From Gammaproteobacteria bacterium (GTDB taxonomy: Bacteria > Pseudomonadota > Gammaproteobacteria > Steroidobacterales > Steroidobacteraceae), in the NCBI GenBank assembly GCA_003137095.1, contig PLET01000113.1, positions 1 through 64,000 on the forward strand: a stretch of 64,000 nt of DNA. The letters run 5' to 3'. The notes under the pieces are model-generated. The model did not search any database. It was not told the origin of the DNA and worked only from the letters and a program-made list of their open reading frames with translations. The translations under genes were made by a program, and so were the position numbers. Below, piece after piece: positions 8,345-15,633 of the stretch. How positions within the stretch are numbered: the stretch's first letter is position 1; each line of letters opens with the position of its first letter.

Positions 8345-9094
8345 ATGGCCACGACTTCCACCGCAACGTCAAAATCCACACCACGTAGCCGTATCAAGCC
8401 GGTATCGACAGCGGAGATAAAGGCGGAGTTGAAGGGTCTGGTGGGCTTCACCAAGGAATGGAGTTCAACGGACTCGCAAGCCCGAGGACTGCTCTATAAC
8501 CTGCTCGGCACCATATTCGAACTCAGTGAGCGGTTGAGCAGAAAGTCATCGAAGGAAGCTCTGCGAGCGGAATGCGCTCGGTGCGACCATATTCGCCAGA
8601 GCAAGATGTTCAAGATAGCGGATCGCACTGTTACCGAGCTGCTGATCGCATATGCTCTTGGAACCGACGCAAAAAAGGCCCCAAGCCGGTCCCAGTGGAA
8701 AAAAGTCATACAAAAGGGCAAGAGCGCGCAACTTCCCTTCAAGCGCAAATCATTCAGTGATTGGCTTCACGAAAACGGTGGGGTCGAAGGGGTGCTAAGC
8801 GGCGGAAAGAAGCAATCTCCAAAAGCTGCCAGAGTCCCGTTTGATTTGGTTGAGTTCGCGTCCGGTTATGACCCGACCACCAATCCAATTCAACTCTCTA
8901 TAGATCTCGCAGACACCCCAAGTTTTTCTGACGACAGCTATACCAACGATTTTGCGTTGGTCCTGTTGAAAAAGGCCAAGAACCTCGAAACCGGGGCAAT
9001 GAATGGTTTCACTGTGGTGGATGTTGTAAACAACTCCGAGCTTGTTGCATTGGCCGCTCAATCAATAGACGCACAGCAGAAGAAAAAACACTGA
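8345..9094 (+). CDS. Hypothetical protein divergent from the oxygenase-kinase gene
   Basis: This protein has 249 residues and no family I can name. A Ser/Thr/Lys-rich N-terminal tail of about 18 residues precedes a helical region with a CxxC-like pair (ECARCDH, near 78-84) and basic stretches (KKVIQKGKSAQ, FKRKSF) that could contact nucleic acid. The C-terminal third is acidic and ends in a lysine run. AGGAG at 8334-8338 sets the ATG. It shares a short promoter region and the palindromic operator with the TET/JBP-kinase gene, so co-regulation is likely. It could be a specificity or accessory factor for the modification enzymes, but nothing in the sequence proves that. Confidence 0.65.
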   Translation: MATTSTATSKSTPRSRIKPVSTAEIKAELKGLVGFTKEWSSTDSQARGLLYNLLGTIFELSERLSRKSSKEALRAECARCDHIRQSKMFKIADRTVTELLIAYALGTDAKKAPSRSQWKKVIQKGKSAQLPFKRKSFSDWLHENGGVEGVLSGGKKQSPKAARVPFDLVEFASGYDPTTNPIQLSIDLADTPSFSDDSYTNDFALVLLKKAKNLETGAMNGFTVVDVVNNSELVALAAQSIDAQQKKKH

Positions 9095-9125
9095 TTCAAC
9101 TGAACCGGCAAAAATGTCGGTCGAT

Positions 9126-9153
9126 AGGGTTCCGATTAAGACCCTTTAATTTT
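9126..9153 (+). terminator. Weak candidate terminator after the 8345 gene
   Basis: AGGGT (9126-9130) and ACCCT (9141-9145) can pair across a 10-base loop, followed by TTAATTTTTG. The stem is short, so confidence is low. Confidence 0.3.
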
Positions 9154-9507
9154 TGTTTGGATTAAATCGGCGTAGTCCCGCCAATAAAACACCCCTCACC
9201 ATCATATTTTTTTGCTAATACTACCGAGACCTCCACTTTCTCGACCCGCCCGCGAGGCGAGCGTACCGCCGAATCCGTCGAAATTCAATCGGCCTTTGTT
9301 CTAGGCGTTAACAACGCTCACACGCAGCAGAATCCAATTCGATCTGCTGCTCTCTGGCCTATTTGCACCAGGTCCCTGCCTGAACATTTAAACGCCTCCC
9401 GAAGCTAAATACAGGTAACTAATCGGTAATACCGGGGTGGCTTTGAAACGTGTATCGAAATGCTATTTTGGCCTTTTGGCTACTGAACAAGTTCTGGGAA
9501 GAGAATA
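9154..9507. other. Non-coding spacer before the small-gene trio
   Basis: About 350 bases with no supported gene on either strand. The 3' end must contain the promoter for the operon starting at 9508. I could not single out a convincing -35/-10 pair, RNA gene or repeat. Confidence 0.35.
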
Positions 9508-9711
9508 ATGGATGACCCACTAGGACTTAACAGCATTCCAACGCCGGCGCCTATACGTGCTGAACAGGTTGCACCCGCGCCTATCATCGCAAACCTGCAC
9601 CAAAGATTGACAGGCAGTTACACGGCCGATTCGGTCGAAACCCGCATCGTCCTGCTGGCACACCTGATCTTTCTCACCTACGCAGACCTCAAGGAGACCA
9701 TCATCGAATGA
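9508..9711 (+). CDS. Small hypothetical protein, first of a coupled trio
   Basis: This is a 67-residue protein. Its proline-rich N-terminus (SIPTPAPIRAEQ) leads to a short helical C-terminus. GGGAAG lies six bases before the ATG. The stop overlaps the next start in ATGA (9708-9711), so translation is coupled. No family is recognised. The tight coupling to a ribbon-helix-helix-like protein is the best evidence that it is real. Confidence 0.5.
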   Translation: MDDPLGLNSIPTPAPIRAEQVAPAPIIANLHQRLTGSYTADSVETRIVLLAHLIFLTYADLKETIIE

Positions 9712-9905
9712 ATCCGACAGAACCTATCTACAATGCCTTCATTGGATTCAAGGCGCCGGAGGACTTCCTTGAGCGGTTTGAACGTTTCAGTGCCGTAGTC
9801 GGGCGCAACCGCAGTGCTGTTGCTCGACATCTACTTGCGCGGTGCCTGTCATCCTATGAGAACGACAAGATTGCAATCGCCAAGCTCAGGCAGGAAATTC
9901 TGTGA
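9708..9905 (+). CDS. Ribbon-helix-helix-like small DNA-binding protein
   Basis: This protein has 65 residues. The pattern of a short strand (YNAFIGFKAP), a helix (EDFLERFERFSAVV) and a second helix after GRNRSAV fits a ribbon-helix-helix (Arc/MetJ-like) fold, which binds DNA as a dimer. It begins in a 4-bp overlap with the upstream gene and ends in a GTGA overlap with the downstream gene. Likely roles are plasmid- or phage-type copy control, or an antitoxin/repressor of this small operon. The fold call comes from pattern only. Confidence 0.55.
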   Translation: MNPTEPIYNAFIGFKAPEDFLERFERFSAVVGRNRSAVARHLLARCLSSYENDKIAIAKLRQEIL

Positions 9906-10081
9906 TCGCCGTAATCCGTACCAAGCAGGACTTAGTGCGGGCACTCGCCTTTAATGAACTGCAATTTGTCGGTGAGTATGAAGTGGTAAATGAACGCGGA
10001 TTGAAGGACGCCACCGACAAAGTCCGCGCACTTCTAAGGCAAAAGAAAAAGCTACACCTCGTCGTTATTGAACGAGCCTGA
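9902..10081 (+). CDS. Tiny hypothetical protein, third of the coupled trio
   Basis: This is a 59-residue protein beginning at GTG 9902, which overlaps the stop of the upstream gene (GTGA). It reads MIAVIRTKQDLVRAL and ends KKKLHLVVIERA. A compact alpha/beta pattern is possible. No family is recognised. Support comes from the coupled start, the unbroken frame and the stop at 10079-10081. Confidence 0.45.
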   Translation: MIAVIRTKQDLVRALAFNELQFVGEYEVVNERGLKDATDKVRALLRQKKKLHLVVIERA

Positions 10082-10146
10082 CATCCGTGTTTGAGCAGTG
10101 ACCGACGCGATAGTGCTCGCTAGCGGACGCAAAGTATCGCTAACGG

Positions 10147-11217
10147 TTACTCCGCCTGAATAATAACGTTCATCGATTTAATCGGTCCGTCGTTTTGGTA
10201 GCTCGGGTTTGCGCCCCAACTTGATTGCCAGCCCCCATTGCCACCGAAGTAAAATGTCAGCACATATTGAACACCGGCCTGAGTAGCAACATTTTGGTAA
10301 ATCGTACCGGCGCCGGTGCCGTGGCTTCCTGTTAAATCGACAAAGCTCCCTCCCGTTGGGCCAATGGCACCGCAGCCACTGTTGGCAACGTCGATATTGC
10401 CGATAGAGACCACCCACCCAGAGAGAATCGTAGTGCCAGCCTCACAAGAAGTGCCAGCGCCAGAGAAATCGCCATCCGTGAGCAGATTCGTGAGCGACGC
10501 GGTTCCCGCCACAAGAGATAAAGAGGCAATTACCGGCCCGTATACCGTTGCATTCGCACCATTAAGACTCGCAAAAGTAATTTGAGTCGTCGATGTAGTT
10601 GCGGTGAAAGTAACTGCCTGAGACGTCCAACCGAAATCGTTATTAGCACGCCCGGTTGTATTGATGCTGTAGGTCTGATTTGCGATATAAGCATTCGGAC
10701 CGCACGCACGATCCAACGCAGCCCAAGAGGCACTGGACGACGTGGAACTAGCGGCAGTGTGGGGTGATATTCCAACGGAGGCTGTTTTTGCGATGTAGGG
10801 GCAATAGTAATATGAAGAGAAATCATTTGTGGTGTAGACGATATTGCCCGGTGAATATGTTGTCCCGGAGTTCCACAGACCGAGGTATACGGCCGGTCCT
10901 TGCGGCCCAGCGGGTCCAGTCGCTCCAGCGGCCCCGGCCGGACCTTGCGCGCCCTGCGGCCCAGCGGGGCCTTGTGGACCTGTTGCCCCTTGCGGCCCCG
11001 TCGGCAGGTTTTTCACCGTGCTCTGCAACGTTGAAACGTCTTGCGCGGTGCCATTAACGGCATTTGCTACCGCATTGAAATTGGCGTTGACGTCGGCGGC
11101 TTTAGCTGGACTCCCGGAAACAAATGCGTTCGGAATCGTAACGGTGCCGGATTCAGCGCTTCCTGCGGCTATGACTAATGCCGCACAAAGCGAAACGGAG
11201 AATTTTTTATTATTCAT
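10147..11217 (-). CDS. Secreted collagen-like protein with C-terminal carbohydrate-binding-like domain
   Basis: This protein has 356 residues. A signal peptide ([23 protein letters not shown]) is followed by a short helical region that could trimerise (about 38-70). Twelve uninterrupted Gly-X-Y triplets follow at residues 74-109 ([16 protein letters not shown] and onward), a bacterial collagen-like repeat. The C-terminal 240 residues are rich in Ser, Thr and Gly. The last part ([44 protein letters not shown]) resembles DUF642-like galactose-binding beta-sandwiches. The product is probably exported and surface-displayed. A tiny lipoprotein gene 15 bp upstream is likely in the same transcript. 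It looks like adhesion cargo unrelated to the DNA-modification genes. Confidence 0.8.
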   Translation of the reverse strand: MNNKKFSVSLCAALVIAAGSAESGTVTIPNAFVSGSPAKAADVNANFNAVANAVNGTAQDVSTLQSTVKNLPTGPQGATGPQGPAGPQGAQGPAGAAGATGPAGPQGPAVYLGLWNSGTTYSPGNIVYTTNDFSSYYYCPYIAKTASVGISPHTAASSTSSSASWAALDRACGPNAYIANQTYSINTTGRANNDFGWTSQAVTFTATTSTTQITFASLNGANATVYGPVIASLSLVAGTASLTNLLTDGDFSGAGTSCEAGTTILSGWVVSIGNIDVANSGCGAIGPTGGSFVDLTGSHGTGAGTIYQNVATQAGVQYVLTFYFGGNGGWQSSWGANPSYQNDGPIKSMNVIIQAE

Positions 11218-11232
11218 AGTCGGTTTCGTTCC

Positions 11233-11394
11233 TTATGTCCAGTTTGTGTTGTCCCAGGTACCTGAGTCCCAGGTCAGTGGTTGATTTTGTCCGGTGCTTT
11301 GCGAGGGACCAGAAGCACTCGGACTTCCGCCGCCTCCGCAACCACCCGCGAATGCCAACATCGCTACGGCAAGAAACCTAAATCCAAGCCGCAT
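11233..11394 (-). CDS. Tiny lipoprotein upstream of the collagen-like gene
   Basis: This is a 53-residue product. [19 protein letters not shown] forms a lipoprotein signal with the lipobox A-G-G-C (Cys19), followed by a Gly/Ser/Gln-rich linker and a Trp-rich end ([13 protein letters not shown]). A GGGAGG purine run lies about four bases before the ATG. It ends 15 bp before the collagen-like gene on the same strand and probably belongs to the same operon, perhaps as a small envelope anchor or accessory. Confidence 0.6.
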   Translation of the reverse strand: MRLGFRFLAVAMLAFAGGCGGGGSPSASGPSQSTGQNQPLTWDSGTWDNTNWT

Positions 11395-11465
11395 AAGCCT
11401 CCCCCCCTGGTAGTACCAACCAATCGCTGGCTATCGTCTCGAAAGATACCACGGACAATGTACGA

Positions 11466-11491
11466 CGCCTATAGTCCGTGGACTAAGAGTC
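11466..11491 (+). promoter_or_regulatory. C-box operator of the controller-protein gene
   Basis: Two boxes, CGCCTATAGTC (11466-11476) and GACTAAGAGTC (11481-11491), are separated by CGTG. This matches the arrangement recognised by restriction-modification controller proteins such as C.Esp1396I and C.AhdI: GACT-N3-AGTC boxes around a GTG-containing centre. The second box is a perfect GACT-N3-AGTC and the first is degenerate at its outer half. It ends 25 bp before the ATG at 11517; a TATTCT box at 11501-11506 would make the transcript nearly leaderless, as is common for C genes. Confidence 0.65.
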
Positions 11492-11516
11492 ACATCACAA
11501 TATTCTGTGGTTCCCT

Positions 11517-11741
11517 ATGGGGAACAAGACAATTCCGGAGGCTTTTGGAGATGTCTTGCGAGACTGCCGCACCCGGGCCGGTACCACCCAGGAGAATCTC
11601 GCCTTCAGGGCCGAGCTAGACCGCACCTATGTTTCTCTACTTGAACGCGGTCTACGTCAACCAACGTTAGAGACCCTATTTCGGCTCGCCGCTGTTCTTG
11701 AAATCGCGCCCACCACTCTTACTTACGCGGATGATCGGTAG
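11517..11741 (+). CDS. XRE-family controller (C-protein-like) transcription regulator
   Basis: This protein has 74 residues, the usual size of C proteins. The helix-turn-helix core reads TTQENLAFRAELDRTYVSLLERG, with the TQE, LDRTYVS and ERG positions typical of restriction-modification controller proteins, followed by RQPTLETLFRLAAVL. These proteins activate and then repress their own promoter through paired C-boxes. A C-box pair lies immediately upstream (11466-11491). No restriction endonuclease or DNA methyltransferase gene follows; the next clear gene is a serine recombinase. A similar half-site lies in the promoter of the TET/JBP-kinase gene, so this regulator may time expression of the island's DNA-modification genes. 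Confidence 0.8.
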   Translation: MGNKTIPEAFGDVLRDCRTRAGTTQENLAFRAELDRTYVSLLERGLRQPTLETLFRLAAVLEIAPTTLTYADDR

Positions 11742-11759
11742 AATGGAGGGGCATTCCTG

Positions 11760-11966
11760 ATGCTGCGGTCCTATACCGAAACCCCGTATGAAATCGTCAT
11801 CGTGCAGGAACAAATAATCAATGACTTCCCCGCGCGTGATGTCCATACGGCAATGAAGTCATATCCGTATACGCTCGCAATTCTCTACGGTATCGTTTTC
11901 TTCGTTTTCAATTACGGAGCACGATATGAAACGAGTTGGAGTCTATCTGCGAGTCAGTACTACTGA
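11760..11966 (+). CDS. Doubtful small ORF overlapping the recombinase start
   Basis: This is a possible 68-residue product with a GGAGG sequence eight bases before its ATG and one hydrophobic segment (YTLAILYGIVFFVF). Its last 41 bases overlap the serine recombinase start in another frame. No family is recognised. It may be a real short membrane protein or simply an open stretch in the recombinase leader. Confidence 0.25.
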   Translation: MLRSYTETPYEIVIVQEQIINDFPARDVHTAMKSYPYTLAILYGIVFFVFNYGARYETSWSLSASQYY

Positions 11967-12510
11967 CCAAACAACTGCCAATCAACGCCTCGATCTGGAG
12001 CGGGTTGCAGCTCAGCGCGGCTGGGTAATCGCCGAAACATATGTTGATCACGGAATCAGTGGCTCCAAAGGCCGCGATAAGCGGCCTGCATTCGACAAAC
12101 TCTGCAAGGACGCCACCTCCGGCAAATTGGATTTGGTGGCCGCCTGGTCAATTGACCGCCTCGGCCGGTCGCTACAGCACGTCGTTACCTTTCTGAATGA
12201 ACTCAGCGCAATGAACGTTGATTTATACCTTCACCAGCAATCAGTCGACAGCTCGACTCCCGGTGGCAAAGCAATGTTGTCGATGTGTGCGGTATTCGCC
12301 GAGTTTGAACGGAATATGATTATTGAACGGGTCACTGCCGGAATGGCGCGAGCTAGGTCCCAAGGGAAAGTTTTTGGACGAACCAAAGTCTCACCCGCAA
12401 CCGAGTTGGAGATTCACCGCTTGCGGAAACTTGGACACGGCATCATCAAGACTGCGAAGCTCGCTGGTGTTGGCGTCTCAACGGTCCAAAGAGTAGTTTC
12501 GGCTGCGTAG
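11926..12510 (+). CDS. Serine recombinase (resolvase/invertase family)
   Basis: This protein has 194 residues. The N-terminal resolvase domain starts VGVYLRVSTTDQ with the nucleophilic Ser11, followed by the conserved YVDHGISGSK, DRLGRSLQHVV and ERNMIIERV motifs. The C-terminal 45 residues form an HTH_7-type DNA-binding domain (HRLRKLGHGIIKTAKLAGVGVSTVQRV). The length fits the small resolvase/invertase group, which resolves cointegrates or inverts segments rather than integrating large elements. GGAG lies six bases before the ATG. Its target sites are not identified. The island's integration is more likely due to the tyrosine integrase at 16830. Confidence 0.9.
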   Translation: MKRVGVYLRVSTTDQTTANQRLDLERVAAQRGWVIAETYVDHGISGSKGRDKRPAFDKLCKDATSGKLDLVAAWSIDRLGRSLQHVVTFLNELSAMNVDLYLHQQSVDSSTPGGKAMLSMCAVFAEFERNMIIERVTAGMARARSQGKVFGRTKVSPATELEIHRLRKLGHGIIKTAKLAGVGVSTVQRVVSAA

Positions 12511-12535
12511 ACATACTGATCTCCCTACATTTGAA

Positions 12536-13102
12536 CTACAACTTGGTACTTCGCCGAAGACTTCGTTTCACCGACTGCTTCAGCCAATTGTCCTTCCAGA
12601 ACCCATAGAGGTCGTGACAACCCTGATCTATTCGCAGAGCGAGGTCGTCCAGCCTCTGCGACTTAAGCTTCAGCACCTTTCCCCGACCCTTCTTATGCGT
12701 AGCTTCACCAAGCTTGTTCAGCGCCTTGCCCTCAAGCAGTGAAGCCAGCATTGAAAAAGTCATTCCACCCTCCGGTCCCCAACGTCCGTGAACGGCAGTG
12801 TTTCGCTCGGCGTTCAACGCACTAAGGTTATTGATGAGATCAGTGAACGCTTGTTGCTTCTTCTGGGACTTCAACTTCAACAATCCCAGGTCCTTCAAGA
12901 TGTTCAGCTTGTTGCCGATCATCTTGCCACCAACCAATACCTCGAATTGCTGCTCACGGAGCTTGGCGAGACTTTGAATCAGGAGATCTATGGTGTCTTC
13001 GAGCTGTGCTGACCCCGACACCACCAATCCGAGCGCGGCTAGCTCGTTGTCAGTGAGAAAGTTCCTAGCACTGAGATAGTTGTTTTTCTTAAGTCGCGTC
13101 AT
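12536..13102 (-). CDS. HEPN-like protein coupled to the amino acid:DNA transferase homologue
   Basis: This protein has 188 residues and is all-helical by pattern. The segment LNAERNTAVHGRW gives R100-N-T-A-V-H105, an R-x4-H match to the HEPN ribonuclease motif, preceded by helices like those in HEPN proteins (LEDTIDLLIQSLAKL and FTDLINNLSAL). The C-terminus is strongly basic. Its ATG overlaps the stop of the upstream transferase gene in a 4-bp ATGA, so the two are co-translated. A ribonuclease tied to a DNA-modification enzyme could act as a guard or abortive-infection effector; it could equally be a non-catalytic helper. Confidence 0.6.
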   Translation of the reverse strand: MTRLKKNNYLSARNFLTDNELAALGLVVSGSAQLEDTIDLLIQSLAKLREQQFEVLVGGKMIGNKLNILKDLGLLKLKSQKKQQAFTDLINNLSALNAERNTAVHGRWGPEGGMTFSMLASLLEGKALNKLGEATHKKGRGKVLKLKSQRLDDLALRIDQGCHDLYGFWKDNWLKQSVKRSLRRSTKL

Positions 13103-14184
13103 TGCGGATTAAACGGCTCTGACCAGCGTTGTGGTTGGTTGTTGAAGTAGGCCTCGACCCGTGGGATTCGCCCATAATCACATAGGGCTTTTGTCCAACT
13201 GTGCAGGTAGGCTCTGGGTGAATCATTTACCGGATCGTCGCGATGATTCTCAAAAAGCATACTATCTGGGAATACGGCTTGCCGGGCTTGATGGTACTTT
13301 TTCCATAGCCATTCGTATTCCGGCCAATCGGCCATCATCTTCATCGTGTCATCATATTGTTCGTCGATGTACCCGAGCTGATATCTAGTGCCCTTATGAC
13401 CGCGCTTGTAATTGCAACACGCGGTCTCCAGCGTGAAAAAGTCGGCGCGTTCAAGCTCGGGATGGCTGGCACAAAATCGCTCAAGGTATTCAGCGGCGGA
13501 CCGTTCGAGCATCGACACGTCCACGGCACTCCAGTGCTTGTCAACCAAATCGTCGCGACCAATTGAAAATGCCCAACCGTTAGTATGGCTCTTTCCGTGT
13601 CTTCCGAATTCCATCGTGGGCGGTTCAATAGGAACTCCGGCGATGCGAACGAGAGCTTCAGAAAAACACCAGCCTGCCATCCTGCCCCATTGATACCATT
13701 TGTCGAAACACAGGCATTGAAGCTGTAGGTAGTTAGTCTTCTTGTCTGCTTTTTGTATGCACGACTCAATGAGCTTGCCGAGACTGCCGTATCGCTTGAG
13801 GCTGTTCCCAACAGACTGGAGAAACTTTGGGAATACCATCTTGCGATACTTCGCGTCAGGGCTGAATAGTAACCGGCTCTTGTTGGCCTTGAAGAATGCG
13901 GTGACACCCCGAACATCCGGCGTCATCAACGGAAACTGGTCGGCCAGCATCGATTCAGTGGGTCCCGAGTACGTGCTGCCGTGATGAAGGGCCAGCACAC
14001 AGCGCTTTTCAAAATCAAACGCACCCTGGTCGGCTATCCACCGCTCGCAGGCGAGATCCGGCGAAACGTCATTCGTTTCGCACATTGCTCGATAGAACCA
14101 GTCAAAACCGGTTTGGCGATACTCCTTTAGCCGGTAATCGACGGTCGTGAGCACGGGCACCCAGTCAGGCGAAGAGCAGGACAA
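13099..14184 (-). CDS. Amino acid:DNA transferase (ADDT/AADT) family protein
   Basis: This protein has about 361 residues. Segments match the phage amino acid:DNA transferase family (formerly aGPT-pyrophosphorylase) as I remember it: HHGSTYSGPT with FP after it (67-85), RYGSLGKLIES (131-141), WGRMAGWCFSEAL (166-178), SHTNGWAFSIGRDD (199-212), and FTLETACCNYKRG with RYQLGYIDEQYDD (250-279). In phages such as ViI and M6 this enzyme joins an amino acid to phosphorylated 5-hydroxymethyl-dU in DNA. The start is uncertain: a TTG at 14184 directly follows an in-frame TGA, no ribosome-binding site is visible, and GTG codons lie a few residues in. It is flanked by a 72-residue ORF upstream and coupled to a HEPN-like gene downstream. 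The family is firm; the bound amino acid and target base are unknown. Confidence 0.8.
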   Translation of the reverse strand: MSCSSPDWVPVLTTVDYRLKEYRQTGFDWFYRAMCETNDVSPDLACERWIADQGAFDFEKRCVLALHHGSTYSGPTESMLADQFPLMTPDVRGVTAFFKANKSRLLFSPDAKYRKMVFPKFLQSVGNSLKRYGSLGKLIESCIQKADKKTNYLQLQCLCFDKWYQWGRMAGWCFSEALVRIAGVPIEPPTMEFGRHGKSHTNGWAFSIGRDDLVDKHWSAVDVSMLERSAAEYLERFCASHPELERADFFTLETACCNYKRGHKGTRYQLGYIDEQYDDTMKMMADWPEYEWLWKKYHQARQAVFPDSMLFENHRDDPVNDSPRAYLHSWTKALCDYGRIPRVEAYFNNQPQRWSEPFNPQ

Positions 14185-14192
14185 TCAATATG

Positions 14193-14411
14193 TTACAACG
14201 GTTTGGCCGCTATTGCATCGCCAATCGAACTTTCGAGTTGCTTCGAATATTGCGAAAGAAATAGGCTGGTGATGAGCCAGCCCAGTTTTGGCACGCGAGG
14301 GTTGTCATTGTTGCCGTTAAAGAACGGCCCGTAGTCTTGCAATCTGATTCCAAATTTCCTCATTGCGATGTACGAAGGCCTGAAGCCGGGTAATAACCGC
14401 CGTCGCTTCAT
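14193..14411 (-). CDS. Small hypothetical protein upstream of the transferase gene
   Basis: This is a 72-residue basic protein starting MKRRRLLPGFRPSYIAM, with no recognised domain. It ends eight bases before the transferase frame opens and lies on the same strand, so it may be an operon leader gene. The transferase lacks a good start and this ORF ends so close to it that a frameshifted or decayed N-terminal extension is an alternative. Confidence 0.4.
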   Translation of the reverse strand: MKRRRLLPGFRPSYIAMRKFGIRLQDYGPFFNGNNDNPRVPKLGWLITSLFLSQYSKQLESSIGDAIAAKPL

Positions 14412-14701
14412 TGAGCACGGCCAGACCCGATGCTACGTCAGGCGGAGAAGGTTTCAGAGCAGTCTTCCTGGTGCGTTTGTCGAGTAATGCGCCTTGAGCA
14501 AAGTGCCCCCCTCGTAGGGCCTCCTACGCCTGAACATCGACTGGTCGCCCCGAATGCCGACGCAAGCCAAACCTCCCCGGACCACTGTGCACGGGCATCG
14601 TCACCATAAGTCAGCGATTTTGCTTGGCAGCACACGTCTGCCTTTACCTTGACGTTATCCTCAGTAGAGTTCGCGGCCGACTAAAGCGCGGAAGCGAATT
14701 G
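14412..14701. other. Spacer upstream of the transferase operon
   Basis: About 290 bases should contain the divergent promoters for the minus-strand transferase operon and the plus-strand 14702 gene. I see no C-box, RNA gene or strong hairpin; short open stretches here look accidental. Confidence 0.35.
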
Positions 14702-15016
14702 ATGACAGGTTTCTTGCCTGATGGCGGAATAGCTCTTTACTACAAAGCAGTCTCATTGCCGACCATCATTATGGTGACGAAGGAGGCACTTGCTGGTCAA
14801 CCCCTCATCGAGTACTACGCAGGGAAAACGTTGATCAGCTATCCCTGCTTTGGCTTTATGTTTTCATTCTTGCTGCCACTGACTCCAAATCAAGTTGTCG
14901 CACATTTCAAAGCCCACGCCCTGCTGGCGCTCAACGATTTCCGAGCAGGAAAGCTCGAGACCAGCGCAACTACAGGTGAGAGATACCGGTGGGTAAGTTG
15001 CAATGTTTCCATTTGA
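14702..15016 (+). CDS. Hypothetical protein
   Basis: This gives 104 residues from the ATG at 14702; an in-frame ATG at 14624 would add 26 residues of less protein-like sequence. GGAAGCG upstream of 14702 may serve as the ribosome-binding site. The sequence has moderately hydrophobic stretches (PCFGFMFSFLLPL) but no clear export signal, and no family is recognised. Confidence 0.45.
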   Translation: MTGFLPDGGIALYYKAVSLPTIIMVTKEALAGQPLIEYYAGKTLISYPCFGFMFSFLLPLTPNQVVAHFKAHALLALNDFRAGKLETSATTGERYRWVSCNVSI

Positions 15017-15111
15017 CACGTAATGCCTTTTTATCTTTTGCCTATTGGGTTTACGAGTTCAATCGCATCAGTATCGTTCTCTTCCGTTGTATTTACTAAC
15101 TAACGGAGTGA

Positions 15112-15612
15112 ATGGCAATGAACCTCGAAGATCAAATGAACGTTGCTCGTGATGCTGATCGAATGTCCACGAGAGACATAAAAAACGCAAAGGCGCGTGC
15201 AAAACGCGCGGCAGCCAAGGCGGCGGCAGTGATGAATACGGAACTGCCTGAGCCAGCGCCAGTTGCTGCTGTTCCGGTGGTTGGTCAACCCACCATCCGC
15301 CCTGAGGTCGACGAGTCTGCGAGCGCCGCCGCAGCGCCGGTGGCGAAGGAAACGCCTGAGCCGGTCAAGATTACCGTCAAGAAGGCCGTTCTGGATTGGT
15401 TCTACGCCGTCCCTGGAACGGTGTTCAGCACCCAAGAGGCCGTCGCAGCCATCCGAGCAGTCCACCCCGGGATGAATGAGAGTAGCATTCGCGTCTGGAT
15501 CACGGACTTCCAGAAGGATGGGTCCATCAAGAAGGCCGGCAACGACGGTCGCAAGGTATTGTTGACGTCGGGGAAACTGGGCAAGTTCTCCAAGGGTTAC
15601 GTCGCCGGTTGA
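15112..15612 (+). CDS. Hypothetical protein with C-terminal winged-helix-like domain
   Basis: This protein has 166 residues. The N-terminal part is a charged helix (about 15-40, rich in Ala, Arg and Lys) followed by a long Ala/Pro/Val/Glu linker. The last 75 residues (VKKAVLDWFYAVPG, then FSTQEAVAAIRAV, SSIRVWITDFQKDGSI) have the look of a winged helix that would bind nucleic acid. GGAG precedes the ATG at 15112, with a second in-frame ATG at 15118. A good terminator follows at 15634. A small nucleoid-type or regulatory DNA-binding protein of the island is the likely role. Confidence 0.6.
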   Translation: MAMNLEDQMNVARDADRMSTRDIKNAKARAKRAAAKAAAVMNTELPEPAPVAAVPVVGQPTIRPEVDESASAAAAPVAKETPEPVKITVKKAVLDWFYAVPGTVFSTQEAVAAIRAVHPGMNESSIRVWITDFQKDGSIKKAGNDGRKVLLTSGKLGKFSKGYVAG

Positions 15613-15633
15613 ATCGAAGCGGAACTCAAGATC

